Source: Polytrichum commune
Lineage: Eukaryota; Streptophyta; Polytrichopsida; Polytrichales; Polytrichaceae
DNA: 64,000 nucleotides
Reading direction: 5' to 3'
Assembly (NCBI GenBank): GCA_950295325.1
Contig: OX485803.1
Location: forward strand, 32,727,554 to 32,791,553
Part shown: piece by piece, positions 42,783-55,460 of the stretch
Layout of the letters: the number at the start of each line of letters is the position of its first letter
Position numbering within the stretch: position 1 is the first letter of the stretch
Program-made: the position numbers and the translations under genes
Notes under the pieces: generated by a model
Told to the model about the DNA's origin: nothing
The model's input: the letters and a program-made list of their open reading frames with translations, nothing else
Database searches by the model: none

Positions 42783-45700
42783 CCATGCCCATAACATCAA
42801 TCAGACATGGCTCTCTATGACAAATATTTTTTTTAATTTTTTTGTGCATATTTGGGTTAGAATCGAATAATATCTTCGACAAAGTTGGTTTTCAGGCTGA
42901 ATCTTGAAATGTGACGCTCAAGTAGAGAATCTCTGGTGTCCAGGGTGGATCCATCATCCAACGATGACCTTTCTCAACCATTTTAGTGCTACAATTAATG
43001 TGTGGAGAAGTTGTACTTAAATTGAAAATGGGAATGAACAGTGTGCTCTTAAGCTCTTAAGAATCTGAGCTTGGAGTAATCTGGGACTTTACTTTCATTT
43101 TGGTGTGATGATATGATATGATCTGCACTCTGTGAGGATGTGCTTGCATCAAAATCACTCTAAATAATTCTATTCGTGTGGGTGGAAAAATATCGCGGGT
43201 CACATTGATTTCCAAGTTAAGGTGGAATTAATGTGGCCCACGCTATACTTTTCTTTCTGGAAATGTAGTGTTCGCTTGAAAATTAATGTGATCCACATTA
43301 ATTCTCACTATGAGAATTAGTGTGGGCTCTAGAAAATTACTGTGGCCCACAGTAATAGGACTACATAGTGTAGCATTGATCTTCAATTGTGCAGAGACAA
43401 AATCAACGAGGAATGATGGCAGAGAAAAACTGCACACGAAAAAACCAAGAAGCAAGGGATTTGATGAGTACGGTCCGAAAACGTTGTGACTTGATGCTTG
43501 TTTTCATGGCATCTCTCGTTGGCAGGTCATCACTGGTTCTTTCTAAATAGCCTGTTTAAGTAACAAATGCCTAGGAAATGGACTTGACAAAATTAGAGTT
43601 CTGATCATTTGCTTGTATGAGGAGGTTCGACATACATATGTGTGGCTGCATGGGTTCGCTTCTTGATCGAGTAATTCATCACAATATCTGGATCACACTA
43701 ATGCTTGATCCTCTTCATATGGAAGGTTTATATAATTTTCAATCTGACAAGAAAATTCTGAATAGAATAGAATAAGCTCACTCTGGACATTATAAAGTCT
43801 CAAAATGGTTTTATCACTCACCAACAATTAGCTATGGACTCAACTGATGAGTTGTGTTTAATTTCCCTGACTTCATATTCAGTATGAAGCGTTGGGATTT
43901 CGACATCCAGAGGTTTGATTCTTGAATCTACTACAAGGCCCATGAACACAACTCATCAACTAAGTAATGTTATGGACCTTGTGACAAATTTTTGAAATAA
44001 AGATATGATTAACTTAGGATTAGTCTATATTCAATGGTTAGTTTCCAGATGTATCCTAGTAAGGTAGACATGTCTTAAGTATTTATAGAAATTTGTCACA
44101 ATTTGAGATTCAATCACCTTAATCTCATTCTTAAGGCAATGAATGTATATTGGGTTTGTACAAGATTTGCTAATTGCTGGGGTATTTTTCTTGGTATAAA
44201 TATCATAAGAGGTCAAACCTTCTAGAAGTAATTGTAACATGCTCTTCTACCTTATTTTGTCTAGTTTGCTTTGTATGATGATGTATGGTCCATGTACCAA
44301 TATATGGCATACCACCATGTATGGCAATTACATACAAGGTTGTCAAAATAGACGGGACAAGACGGGGACGGAAACTTATGTATTAAAACTAGTAGATTAA
44401 TGGCCTATTTTACCAAAAGAAACTATAAACTACATAATCACAACCACAACCTTGAGACCGCAACGCAATCTACCAACCAATCATGGTCATACGGACCCTC
44501 CTACCACCACCATGTGTTTCTTCAAGGTAAGGTTTGATGGTGAACATCACCTCTACTAGGCATGTCCTCACTTTGAGAGAAGGCCTCTTATTGAATGGGT
44601 AGCAACAAATTGCACCACTAATAACAAATTGCCAAAGGCACAAAAATACTTTGGCATTGGGCCGGACAATGTTGCGCAAGTGGAACAATTACTCCTTTGG
44701 TAAGATGACTTCATAGAAGTGCAAAGTCAATTTCATGAAGGTTTCAAGCTACTTCATGAACCTTCCAACTCATGTTACCGGAGTGTTCTACCAATTTCAT
44801 GAACCTTTTAAATTAGTTCATGATTCTTCTAAACCAACTTGACATGTGGCACACCTCAATTTCATGATAATGGACTTTTACCTCTAGCAACTTCATGAAT
44901 CTTCCAAACCAAACAGTTCTTGTATTCTTAACTTCTCGGCTTCTCGTTGCGCATTCTTTTCCTTCTCGTTTTGCAACATCTGTGTGTTGGTGAGAGCCTT
45001 CGTACTAGGTCTAACAGTAGAATCATTTTGGAAGCAAATTTGTGTGCCCACATACAACTTTCTAGTTTTCTAGCAATGATACAGTTCTCTAGTTCTCTAT
45101 TGTGTTGATCTGGTTCCTAGCAATGATACAGTTCTTTAGTTTTCTAGTGTGTTGATCCAATTCTCTAGCACACTTAGGTCCACTTACAAGGTTTTGTAAT
45201 GGTCACCTCCCTCAAGGCCTCTTTTGCACAACTCAATAGAAGTGATAGTACTGTATTTTTTCTCCACATTCTCTATATTCACAAACTTTGATACATAGAT
45301 TTCATTCAAATCCACAAATTGTAGAACTCATGATTTATTTAGATCACTTGAGTTGTCTATAGTGAATAAATCAACAGACTTTGAGTGATTACCTACAATT
45401 TGTGAATTTGACTTATTCAATTTGATCACTTTGCGATTTATTCACTTGAGTCGTCTCCTAGAAAATCATAGAATTTGTGGGGGCCTATAGTAAGTGACCA
45501 AAAATTGTGACTTTGGTGGTTCTTTATAGACACATAGTTAGTTTTAGTATATATCACTAAAATTATCTCTTACATAATCATTGAATTTGCGGGGGCCTAC
45601 TATAGCTATGCCTAGTTGCCCACATATTAGATTTAAGTGCATAGATGATGCACTTCACTCATGAATCATACATTTCAGTTTAATGAGGGCTACCTTATGC

Positions 45701-46585
45701 TAATGCAAGTGAATTTTACGGTTATTCTTACAAGACTCTTAGGAGCATAATCAAAGCTTTTGAAGAAAATGATTAATTAACGTCCAAACACATAGGCGGT
45801 GTTTGCTATCCAATTTTACAAGATGAGCACATTCAATGGTTAGTAGAGAGGCTTCTTGTAGATGCAAACATCACGGTAGAATCTCTCCATCATTAGTTGA
45901 ATGAAGCTTTTCAATTCCCACGCCTTGTATCTATTAGTTGTATTTCAAAGCCAATCGAAGTCAAGCTATATTCATCCTCAAGTTGATGCACTATGAACCA
46001 TATGATTTTAACACTGAAGAACATCATTCCTTCACATTAATGATGACGTTCAAGCAATCATAGTGCAAGGTTGGATAAGAGAGGTCAACATAAATTTTGG
46101 TAGAGCTAGACGTCGCAAGGAGCGATCAAGAGAATCTTATATATGATGCACCATTCTTTATGAAATAAAGCTATACAGTTCATGAAATTGATTTTGTGAA
46201 GTTGTGAATATGGGCACCAAATCATGAAGATGTTAAGAACATGTAGGGAAATTGGTTGAAAGTTCAAGTTAAATTGGTTGTCTATATAATGAATTTGGTG
46301 CGCATTTCCAATGAAAATAATAAAATCCATTGCTAAATTGGTTTGTAAAATCATGAAATTGAGTTTGCACTTCTATGAATTCATCTTACCAAAGCAATAT
46401 GAATACATTGGAAATGACAATGGAACATTCATATATTATTGAAGAACATGTGCAACAAATTGAAAAATTTGGACAATGAGAAACCAATGGACCTTAATGT
46501 GTTAAATCCAACTTGTGCATTGTCAACAATAATGCTAGATGGGTTCCAATCGTCTCTGATAGTTTGAACTCTAGAGTGAAGAGCC
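42783..46585. other. Gene-free interval with palindromes and tandem repeats
   Basis: No gene is supported. Three palindromes are packed at 43282-43355: ATTAATGTG/CACATTAAT (43282-43302), TAATTCTCA/TGAGAATTA (about 43299-43320) and TTACTGTGG/CCACAGTAA (about 43337-43355). A tandem repeat containing CTAGCAATGATACAGTTCT lies at about 45071-45135. A copy of a repeat also found inside the CACTA element (GAGTTTGCACTT, then GAATTCATCTTAC) lies at 46371-46392. Confidence 0.5.
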
Positions 46586-46936
46586 CTCGGGGGGGGGGGG
46601 GGGCAGTGTGTTAAAAAATTAAGGATATAGGTGCGAACAACCACTATTTTATAGGGGGGTATTACTTTCAATTCTCTTTTTTTTTTCACATGCTATCATT
46701 ATGTAAATTTCTACTTTGGGTTAATAGAAAAATGGCTTGCATTACTTATAATTCCAAATTACCTATTATTCCATACCCTATAGTACTTTAAAGATGTCCA
46801 GTGCCATTTTTGATACCCTATATTACTCTTAAGTCCATTTATAATTTTTTGCTCCTATGTTTTTAAAATACCCTATCATTTGTTCGCACGTATATTGCTA
46901 CTCCAACCAATGACTACCCCCCCCCCCCCCCCCGAG
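46586..46936. mobile_element. hAT-like MITE with homopolymer-rich ends and perfect 8-bp target duplication
   Basis: The element starts CTCGGGG... (a run of 15 G) and ends ...CCCCGAG (a run of 17 C). It is flanked by the direct repeat GAAGAGCC at 46578-46585 and 46937-46944. The inner ends also pair imperfectly: TATAGGTGCGAACAA (about 46627-46641) with TTGTTCGCACGTATA (about 46880-46894). It has no coding capacity. An 8-bp duplication is typical of hAT elements and also of P elements; the G-run termini are not a classic hAT end, so the superfamily is tentative. Confidence 0.75.
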
Positions 46937-46944
46937 GAAGAGCC

Positions 46945-49171
46945 TAGAGAAGAGGGTAGAGGTCTTGTTTGTGTGTTCACAAAATGATTTAAAAAACAAC
47001 AAGTATTCCATTTCTCCATCTATCAAAGACCATAACTGTGTATAATAAATAATGTAACAATGGCATATTGCATAGGTTAGAATGAGTTTTAATACAAATC
47101 ATTACCTAGTATGAATGACTAGAGGGGTCATTTACATATAAGAGCATATACGTGAAGGACACTACAAGATAGTAAAGAACAAACAAGAATGTAAAAAGAC
47201 ACAAAGGTATGCCTCACCCATGTTTGCGATGTCTCAAATATGGTGTGTGTGTGTACCGGTATATATTATGGCTTACATATATTGTATCATGAAGAACAAA
47301 AGATATTGTTGAGGGGGCACCAACAAGACATGCACTACTTGCAAGACACATGGAATGAGGTTCCTCAACTAAAGTTCTTCATGTAGGACAAAGAAAATAG
47401 ATGAAGGGCACATACTTTCCCCATGTAAGTATTATATCCGAACAATGTTGAATGTTGAATGAAACATTTATTACATTGAGTTGCTTAGTTAGTAGAGATT
47501 CATACGAAGAACATGGAGAACAATGGGTACGTCAATAAGAACGCAAGACTGTTTGCGTGAGGGATCCTCAAAGAGTTTGGCAAATTAAACCTTAAAATAT
47601 CTTTGGTGTGTTTGCAGGGAAATTGAGGATGGCATTGTTCCACATTAGTGAAACCATCCAATCTGTCCCACAAAATGACGGCAAGCACAAATATTTTGTA
47701 ATTTCCCTTACCATTTGGCACATGTTTAATCCATACTAAGTCCTCTATGCAAAATGTGCATGACGAAGGATTTTGAACTCTCTCTTTCAACATCATGATT
47801 AGATCAGTTTTGCCTTGCTCGAAACGTTGTAGGGTCATTTTGGGCAAGTTTGTCATTTGACATAGACCAAAAATTAAAGACCTCCATGAGACATAGGATG
47901 TTGATGATGGGCACTTGCAATATGATGGTCAATTGAAATCAAATAATGAGGCAAGGAGGGATGCCATGAGGGAAGCAAAGTAGGCCTAAACGCACTTGAG
48001 ATATAAAGGACAATAAACTATTGGCCCTCTACTGATCGCAACAACATTGCATCAAAGAATGCATCTCTCATTGCACATCTCATGTAAATCGAAGAGCAAA
48101 GGACAAAGATGATCAAAGAACATGGAGAAAGCAAATAACAATGCAAAAACAATACTGCTCCATAGAGCACGCAAAACAACAAAGAGAGGACATTGAGGTC
48201 CACTGAGATCAAATAAAAGAAAGGACCAAATCCAAAATTCGCAAGAAAACAGATTCGAAGAACAAGATGTGGAGGAAAATGTTCTAAAGAACATGATGTG
48301 AAGGACAAGCTCTGCAGGACTTAGCAACTAGCATTTGTTGCGTCCTCTACTGGACATGCATGGATGGCAAAATGTTGTGTACAAAATGAACTCCATTGGG
48401 CGATGACAATGGCATCAACAACAGGCATGTCTAATTTTGGACCTTGAACAACTTCTGACACTGTCAGACCACCCTCCTGAAAGTTTGTAAGGGGGCATTT
48501 AATGTCCGATATGGAAGACCTAGTTGTACTAGCATAATTTGTTGCCAAAGAGTCAGCAGGAATAGTGTATTCGATTCTTTATGACAACCACCGGGATGAG
48601 CATTTAATTCATGGAGATATAGGATTTAAAGCAATTGTGGAGTGTTTGGCACTTCAATGAATGCAATCTTAGCATCCTGATACAATACCAGGGATACCAT
48701 CCCTTAGTTGTTGCACCAACATGGCATCCCAACACCACCTAATTTACAGGAGCAGCTGTAATTTGTCTATTCTAGATCCTCCGGCCAAGTCTAGGATGAT
48801 ACATGAAGAGACATGTTCACTCTAGCAACAGATGACCTGCCGACAATGGAGAAACACTTTTCTCTTCTCAGAATTAGACATCCCACAATTAAGTTACAAA
48901 ATGCATATACAAATGTGGTAGTCTAGCTGTCTACTATACTCACTTCCAGAGTGGAGAACATCAGAGGGACAACACACTCCAAACCTGCATACACAATAAC
49001 TATCATTTGAAAGTGCTGAGAGGTATCTCATCCCTAACATCATGCACAATCAATTCCTGCAGGCAATTAGGTGGCTCCTTCACCTACTCTGTAGTCGTCG
49101 ATGCTAAGAGAAGTGCATCGCATTCAACCCAATCCACCCTTAAATTACAAGATGATCATTAAGTTTGCTCT
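46945..49171. other. Gene-free interval downstream of the kinase gene
   Basis: AT-rich sequence with a short GT microsatellite at 47243-47253. Several minus-strand frames (for example 47856-47500 and 48308-48018) show no family features. The part near 49171 is presumed 3' UTR of the kinase gene. Confidence 0.5.
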
Positions 49172-52100
49172 CTAATTTTGCCAACGGTTCCACCAATTGA
49201 GCCGTTTCTCCCCTTTCTGGATATCATCTACAGTTGCAGCAATAGTCCGTGCCGCTTTTCTCTGTATCTTTAATGCTGATGCCATAGCATTGCGCTGAAT
49301 AGAATTTTTCTTTTTTGGCTCCTTCTCCTGAACCAAACAGCCAAAGACAATGACCACATATGATTATTTGTTCAAGGACAATATAAAACGAAATAAAGAT
49401 GGTCCTCTTTTAAGACTCCAACTCAATTTCGAGAATACTTGTATCCTCCTCAACAATGGAATAAAATCAGCAGTCCCTACAAATTAAATTCACTCTGCTG
49501 CCAACTTGTTCCACTGTATTTATGAAATTAGAGTTATTCTGTAGCTCAATGAGACTTTCCATTGAGAGTTGGACCGCCTATTGGTTGTTTGGTTGTTTTG
49601 CAAACAAATCATGTATTTCTCTCCCCTTGTAATACATACTTGGAGGTAGTGTTTGGATGAGAATGAAGAGCAACCTATTTTGGATCATTAATGGCCAAAC
49701 TCATATTAGCACCTCATGGCATGCCAAAATGAGTTTGACCCACAGTGAACCGATATAGAATTTTTTTTTCAAACCTCCACACTACCTCCGAACAGGCACC
49801 AAAAACTTACCAAACATGGAAGGTGTTCTATACAAAATAACCACCTCTCGACCACAACTCCCATCGAGCTAACGAATAACTCTATTCTGCATTAAGAATG
49901 TTCTCAGAACATCATCAAAGCACAAAATTCTCATTCTCGTCCAATACAAAATGTGTAAAGGTAAAAGAGGCCAAGCCATACCCGCATATCCTGTAGTTGT
50001 GCTTCAGTGAATCCTCCCACACTTTTTGTTCCAGACTTTGCCATGAGTGCTGTTACCCAGTCAACACCCTCATTCTCTTGTTGAGAACCTCGAAGTACAT
50101 CAAGCCTCAACTTTTGCATGAAGGAGGTACCCAATAAACCAGCTCTTACAAAGTAAGGATGTGATAGAGCAGCATTTGCACTTATCCGTTGACGACCTTT
50201 GAATCGGACCATATCTTGTACAAGCTCCCATCCGACACCATCATCCATATCCAGAACCTCAAATCCCTGTTTAATGTCCTGACTTGCTTTTGCCTCTACT
50301 GACTCCCGCCACAACGCCATATCATAGTCTCTTCGTTTCAGCTGCCGGTTGAAGGCCATGAGACCATTGTCAGATCGCATGCTTGGAAACGCCAGCTGCA
50401 TGAAAATGAGCCCAGTGCTGTACATGTCGAACCGGTCTGGCAAATTCAACTGCCATAGCACAGGGGACAGAGCAGCAGCTACTGGAAGAGGAGGTGCTGA
50501 CGGCGTCTGTGTGCTCATGATGTATTGCTCTGGTGCTGCATACCTTGGGTCCAATAGAAACTGTTTGGGAATGTAATTGATTCCTACCCTCAGGTCGGCA
50601 GCTGCTCCAAGGTCGATAATCTTAAAGGACTTGGTTTCTGCCAAAGTAACCACTTATGAGACCAGCATCCCTAAAAATGTGTGTTTGAACAAAACTCAAG
50701 ACAAAATGGAAGTCAAGAAGAGATGACTCCGATGCAGCGACTGGCTTTAATTATGGTGTTGCTTCATCTTTGAGTTCATTTAAGCCTATTTGTAGTCCTG
50801 AAATGGGTATCACAAGAATTCGAGGGCCCCTGAAGACTACTGCCTCCATTCAAAGGTGTACACCTATGTAACCAAGGGCATGCCCCTAGATTCCCACATG
50901 GTTGGTTAAATCTGGTTCATCTGGATACACACATTTAGATTGGGTGGAACATAGCTAGTAGGGTGCACCAGAAATCAGGTGCTAGGAAGTTCACCCATCA
51001 GAGAACTATTCCAGTCTTAGGTGCCTTAACCTCAAAGTTCCCATGGGATTTGGGTTAAGGCCTTGGATTTAAGCCACCCCCGAAATAGAAGTCACATTAG
51101 AGTTATCCTCTAACTCAACATGACTTTTGGTCAAGAGTTGGTTGTTTTGCATACAACACCTTCAATGTTGAGAAGGTTTTTAGTGCATGCTTGGAGGGTT
51201 CTATATCTGTTCAATTAGGGTCACACTCATTTTGGCATGCCATGAGGTGCTAAAAATGAGTTTGGCCCTAAATAGACCGAAATAGGTTGCTCTTCATTCA
51301 AAATCAAACACTACTTCTGAGCATGAAGAACAAGTGGAAAGAAATTACTGTTATTGTTTACAAAACCAATCAAAAGACCCATTGAGTTGAAGGAAAACTC
51401 TATCGTCTCACTTTTATCCCAACTGCCTTTGCCAAATGTGGAAACCCAGTTTCAAACCTAACCTCACCCACAGCACTACTCAGCATGGATATAACCTGGA
51501 GTCACAACCCAGAATGAGAGCCAAAAGTGATGAATGCATTGAAGGAGACCCGGAAGACCTCCAGACAAATGACGCACCCAAATTTGTCTGACAAATAAGA
51601 AGCTTTCTCTGTTTCCGGCAGTAATCACATCACTAGGATGTAATCAGATGTGGAAATACGGTAATTATCAGATGTGTCAACTAAGTGACATCTACCATTA
51701 AGGAGCTGAAATGATCTATGTTGCAGTTAGGTAAAAAAGGAGATGGAGGAATATGATTCATCTCTACCTTCTGAAAATATGATGTTCTGTGGTTTCATGT
51801 CACGATGTACAATGCCAGTCGAGTGCAGTTGAGCAAGGGCACTCAAGATCTGGCGCAAAATTGTTCTCAGGATTCTGTTGCGACGTTCAGGACCCTTGGG
51901 CATGTCATCTCCCATTCCTGTTCCCAGTATAGCATCTTCTACATTGTAGGGAAAATCCTTGTTGGCCATCAGGTCAGCCAAAGTTGACTTCCCTTCGTAC
52001 CTCCATACCAACCAGAATTCCTCTCCCTTTCCTTTACTAGCACTTGTGTCAAGAAAGCCTTGTACAAAATCCGCACAGCTCCGGCGACATGCCCGCCTTA

Positions 52101-54109
52101 CACGCTCGTTCATCCAAGCCTCTACAGCTCCGTACTCATTAGCCTTCTTAACTACTAAGGGTCCATCTTTCTTGAGTAGCTGCTTGTTTGTAAGAGATGC
52201 TTTGTAAACAGTACCAAAGGCCCCTTCCCCTAGCTTCTTCTGAATACTCAAATCCTCCTTACGAAACACTGGCCTAAATAACTGCTCCAAGGGAGCAAGT
52301 ACAAACATGTCCCAGAAGCCTGGGGCAACCCCTGCATCATGAAAAAGAAGTAGTTCAGCAACTGTAATACGATAAAGTAACTTCATAAGTCTAGACTCAA
52401 ATTCAGAGTGCCAAACTATATCAGTCGACTATCTCTTTCAACCTCCTACCCACGTAGCAACTACGTCATTTGCAGCTTTGCAAACACACACACCCCCCCC
52501 CCCCCCCCCATAAGATGCAACCCATCGATATATACTTGAATTTGAACATGAGCTCGCATGTAATACAAGGCTCTGATATGGCACACACATTAATCCTCGT
52601 GTGAAATTGATCAAACTGACGCAAACCCCTTTGCAGAGAGACATCGTTTGCAGTGTGGAAAATAAATAATGGCGGAGTGACGTTAAGAGCCAAACATGTG
52701 AATCAATCCCCCCTCACGAGCTTGCACCACAATCCGTTAATCTTGCTGATTTACGCCCAATGCAAGCTTCCGCCATGTACAAAACAAATGATCACAACCT
52801 TCCATTCAGTGGATGTTTGCCTACTCCGACTAATGTCTGCCTTGGCCGACCTTTGGTACTTGACAAACCTAAGGTGCTTCAGTGAACCACCGGGTAGAAA
52901 CTTTAGATTCCGAATTGTGCCAGACGCAACCCTCATTGGCACTTAAAGTACCATAGCCCAAAATCTGGTGCGAAATCCGCAAGTAAAATTGGCTGCCAAA
53001 ATCACAAGGATACCCAAGGACGGCTATCCAAATTCTGCCTAGGCCATGGCGATATCATCTCAAATTCGAGGCTGCAGACCGAGCTCCAGCTAAGCAGGCA
53101 TCCTCACACTCACATCCTCACATCCCTCTGCACATTTCCACTCGCTGTAACCCCGAAATCTCGGATAAACTTTAAGATTCCAATTTGCAACATTCATCAG
53201 CCTAAAATCTGGTTTGCGATCGCAAGTAAAATTGGCTGCCAATATCACACAACACTCGACCACCGAGGGACCACGGCTATCTAGATTCTGTCCAGGCCAT
53301 GGAGCTATCGTCTCAAATTCGAGGCTCGAATCTGAACTACAGCTAAGGAAGCACCGTCACTCACATACTCAAATCCTCACATTCTCACATTCTCACATCC
53401 TTCTAAACATCCCTTCTCGCGGCAACCCGTTAAAACTTTACATGCCATTTGTGCGAAACGCAACCCTCATTAGCAGTTGAAAATCCATAGCCCAAAATCT
53501 GGTTCGCAATCCGCAAGTAAAATTGGTTGCCATAATCACACCATACTCGACACAATCGCGGAGCAGCTATCTAGAATTCTGCCTGACACATGGAGCTCTC
53601 GTCTCAAACTGAGCTCCAGCTGTACAAACACCGTCACTCACATCCTCACATCACCCCGGCACATCCATCTGCACATTCCCTCCCATCTTTGAACCCAAAA
53701 AACTAAATGAAACCCATAAAACCCCAACACAACACTCACCAGGAGTAGCCCAGAGGTAAGTGACAATGAGCAAGGTGAGCGCCACCCCGGGAGTGGTAAT
53801 CTGCCACCCCTGCCTTGGCAACGTGCTCCGGTACACAACATCCCCGCACTCCATGACGGTGCAGGGCAACCCCACGCCCACGCCCAGCACCAACCCATGT
53901 AGGTGTTCCACCAGCTCCGGCCCCAGCCCCGCCCGGCTGCACGCAATCCGCCTCCTGCTCACCTTCAACGTTGCGAATCCAGAAGTCACCTTGCACTTGG
54001 AGCTCCATTTGGGCACGAATTGGGAGCGTAGGCAGTGTGGGGATTGTTGCGGTAAGCGGAGGTGGGCGAGGGGCAGCAATCCGCCGCTACTGCACGCCAT
54101 GGCCTCCAT
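49172..54109 (-). CDS. STN7: STN7-type thylakoid LHCII kinase (state-transition kinase)
   Basis: Phosphorylates light-harvesting complex II in response to plastoquinone redox state; acts in the thylakoid membrane. Four exons on the minus strand, 54109-53740, 52331-51768, 50637-49982 and 49327-49172, in phase, predict 581 residues. Exon 1 has a transit peptide, the segment GVGVGLPCTVMECGDVVYRS with the two cysteines used in redox control, and a membrane span ending in YLWATPG. Exon 2 begins VAPGFWDMFVLAPLEQLFRP, then the Gly loop GEGAFGTVYK, the Lys in LVVKKANEYGAVEAW and the catalytic loop HRDMKPQN. Exon 3 has DLGAAADLRVG (DLG for DFG), DPRYAAPEQYIMSTQTP and WQLNLPDRFDMYS. Exon 4 ends KGEKRLNWWNRWQN. 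Length and motif order agree with the Arabidopsis protein. The gene looks intact. STN8 is the other candidate, but the C-terminal motifs and Cys pair fit STN7. Confidence 0.95.
49531..49882. mobile_element. TA-flanked MITE in intron 3 of the kinase gene
   Basis: The ends are inverted repeats beginning GAGTTATTC (about 17 of the first 20 bases pair) and are flanked by TA on both sides (49529-49530 and 49883-49884). TA is the duplication of Tc1/mariner-type elements such as Stowaway. The interior contains GAATGAAGAGCAACCTATTT and CACCTCATGGCATGCC, shared with the second copy at 51100-51400. It is non-coding. Confidence 0.75.
51100..51400. mobile_element. Second member of the TA-flanked MITE family, in intron 2 of the kinase gene
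   Basis: The ends GAGTTATCC and, inverted, GAGTTTTCC are flanked by TA (51098-51099 and 51401-51402). Internal sequence matches the copy at 49531-49882 in the opposite orientation (AAATAGGTTGCTCTTCATTC; GGCATGCCATGAGGTG). The terminal similarity extends about 100 bases inward, a long inverted repeat for a MITE. Confidence 0.75.
52492..52509. repeat. CA microsatellite followed by a C run, in kinase intron 1
   Basis: ACACACAC runs into about 17 consecutive C just downstream (minus-strand sense: upstream) of exon 2. Such a run is prone to length error in assemblies. Confidence 0.7.
52918..53690. repeat. Threefold tandem repeat of about 240-290 bp in kinase intron 1
   Basis: Three diverged units share CGCAACCCTCATT, CCCAAAATCTGG, GCAAGTAAAATTGG (near 52979, 53222 and 53513), CGTCTCAAA(TTCGAGGCT) and a tail of CTCACATCCTCACATC. 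The repeats fill most of the 5' half of the intron next to exon 1. Confidence 0.75.
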
Positions 54110-55195
54110 CCACCATGGCCTGATTGATGGTGGATGGCGTGATCGATTTGTGAGAGAGGAGTTGAGTTCGGTCCGATTTCAGTCTGTGAGCGATGCGCAC
54201 CACACGAAGTTCGCAGTCTGCGAGGCGGCCCACTAACCCATTCGCTCAGTAGAATAGATAAGAAGTGTCCCTCCGTGAAGCGCCGCTGGCTCTGGCTTGA
54301 TGATATTTATTCTGGTATTTGTAAAGGGAGGAGGATTTGTAAAGTGGTGAGGGAGCCATTGGAGTGAGGGGAAGGGGAAGAGCCTTTTCTATCCAGATTG
54401 TGGATGAAGATTGCTTATATTCGTCTGTACGCATATCTTCCATCCTATCAATTTCATCCACTTTCAAGGCAAAATGTGCAATCGAAATTTGGCGATTTTC
54501 ATCCATTTGAATTTGTGGAGTTTGAAATGGAATACGTGTTTGTAAAATCATCTAAATTGAGGGGTGTTGTAGATGGGGGGTCCAACAAAATGGAGCAATC
54601 ATGTTGGCCGAGAGGTGTGAATTGGACAAAAAGCTTTCAGATAAGGGTCCAAGACCAAGCAGAGGCAAAGTGGGGTGTCTCCTACATGGCACCATTTTGG
54701 AGAGAAACACTAATAATCCAAACCAAGAAATGAAGCTCAAAGAAAAGCTCATGTTTTGGAGTATCATTTTGGAAGGTAGGGCACTCATGGGAGAGCTAAA
54801 AGTATTATTAGGTACCTGCCTTTCCCACCGTTGCCATGTATTATACCATGCCTACATGGCAAGTGAGCTGGCAAACTTAAAAAGTGAGGTTTCAAGTCCA
54901 AATCCACCAAGCATGTTGCCCTAGAATTTGATGCCTCATGGTTTTTCGAAGTTCATTTGGTGTAGGAGAGTTTTGCAATGATTGGTCAAGGAGCTTCCAA
55001 CCAAGGATTTTTTTGAGGTCGCCCACTCACCACCCTTAAGCACTCACGAGTCACCACCCTTAAGCACTCACCACTCTCCCGCTTAAGTACACACTTTGAA
55101 CCGGAGTTGTTGGTGTGCACTTAGTTGGTATGTGCATATTTTACTCATATCGCTTTCTAAACCCTCTAATTCGACGAATCACAACGGGAAACAGA
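54110..55195. other. Upstream region of the kinase gene; no gene seen
   Basis: Presumed promoter and 5' UTR of the leftward kinase gene, then low-complexity spacer. A short tandem repeat of CACCACCCTTAAGCACTCAC lies at about 55029-55072. No core promoter element was assigned. Confidence 0.45.
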
Positions 55196-55460
55196 TGAAA
55201 CTTGAGGCAACCCTCTTGACCGAAGCCCAACGATGTGACATCAATGCAAAGTTGAGCAAGCTGAATGCGCCGAGCAAGCGGGCGCTGGGGCGGGAGTATG
55301 AAGTCAGTGAAGATGCCATCTGAAAAGTTATGGAAACGATGTGAATCGAAGAACCACCTATCGATGACGAAATCCAGCGTATTGAGACATTTGCTGAATC
55401 TAAAAGTGCTACCGGCTTCAAAGGCTTTGAAGCTCTATTGTCCTTGACATCGATCACCAA
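55196..55460 (+). pseudogene. Decayed helix-turn-helix transposase-like fragment
   Basis: The frame reads KLEATLLTEAQRCDINAKL and then SKRALGREYEVSEDAI, followed by TGA at 55321, KVMETM, TGA, and IEEPPIDDEI. The pattern L-T-x-x-x-(x)n-S-x-R-x-L-x-x-x-Y-x-V-S-x-x-x-I is that of a pipsqueak/CENP-B-type DNA-binding helix-turn-helix, as at the N-terminus of Tigger, Pogo or mariner-like transposases. The two in-frame stops indicate a dead remnant. No terminal repeats were found. The assignment is by pattern only. Confidence 0.4.

Noticed and set aside
48018..48548. Minus-strand frames rich in Leu, Phe and Cys
   Set aside because: Composition reflects AT-rich DNA; no motif, signal or splice structure supports them.
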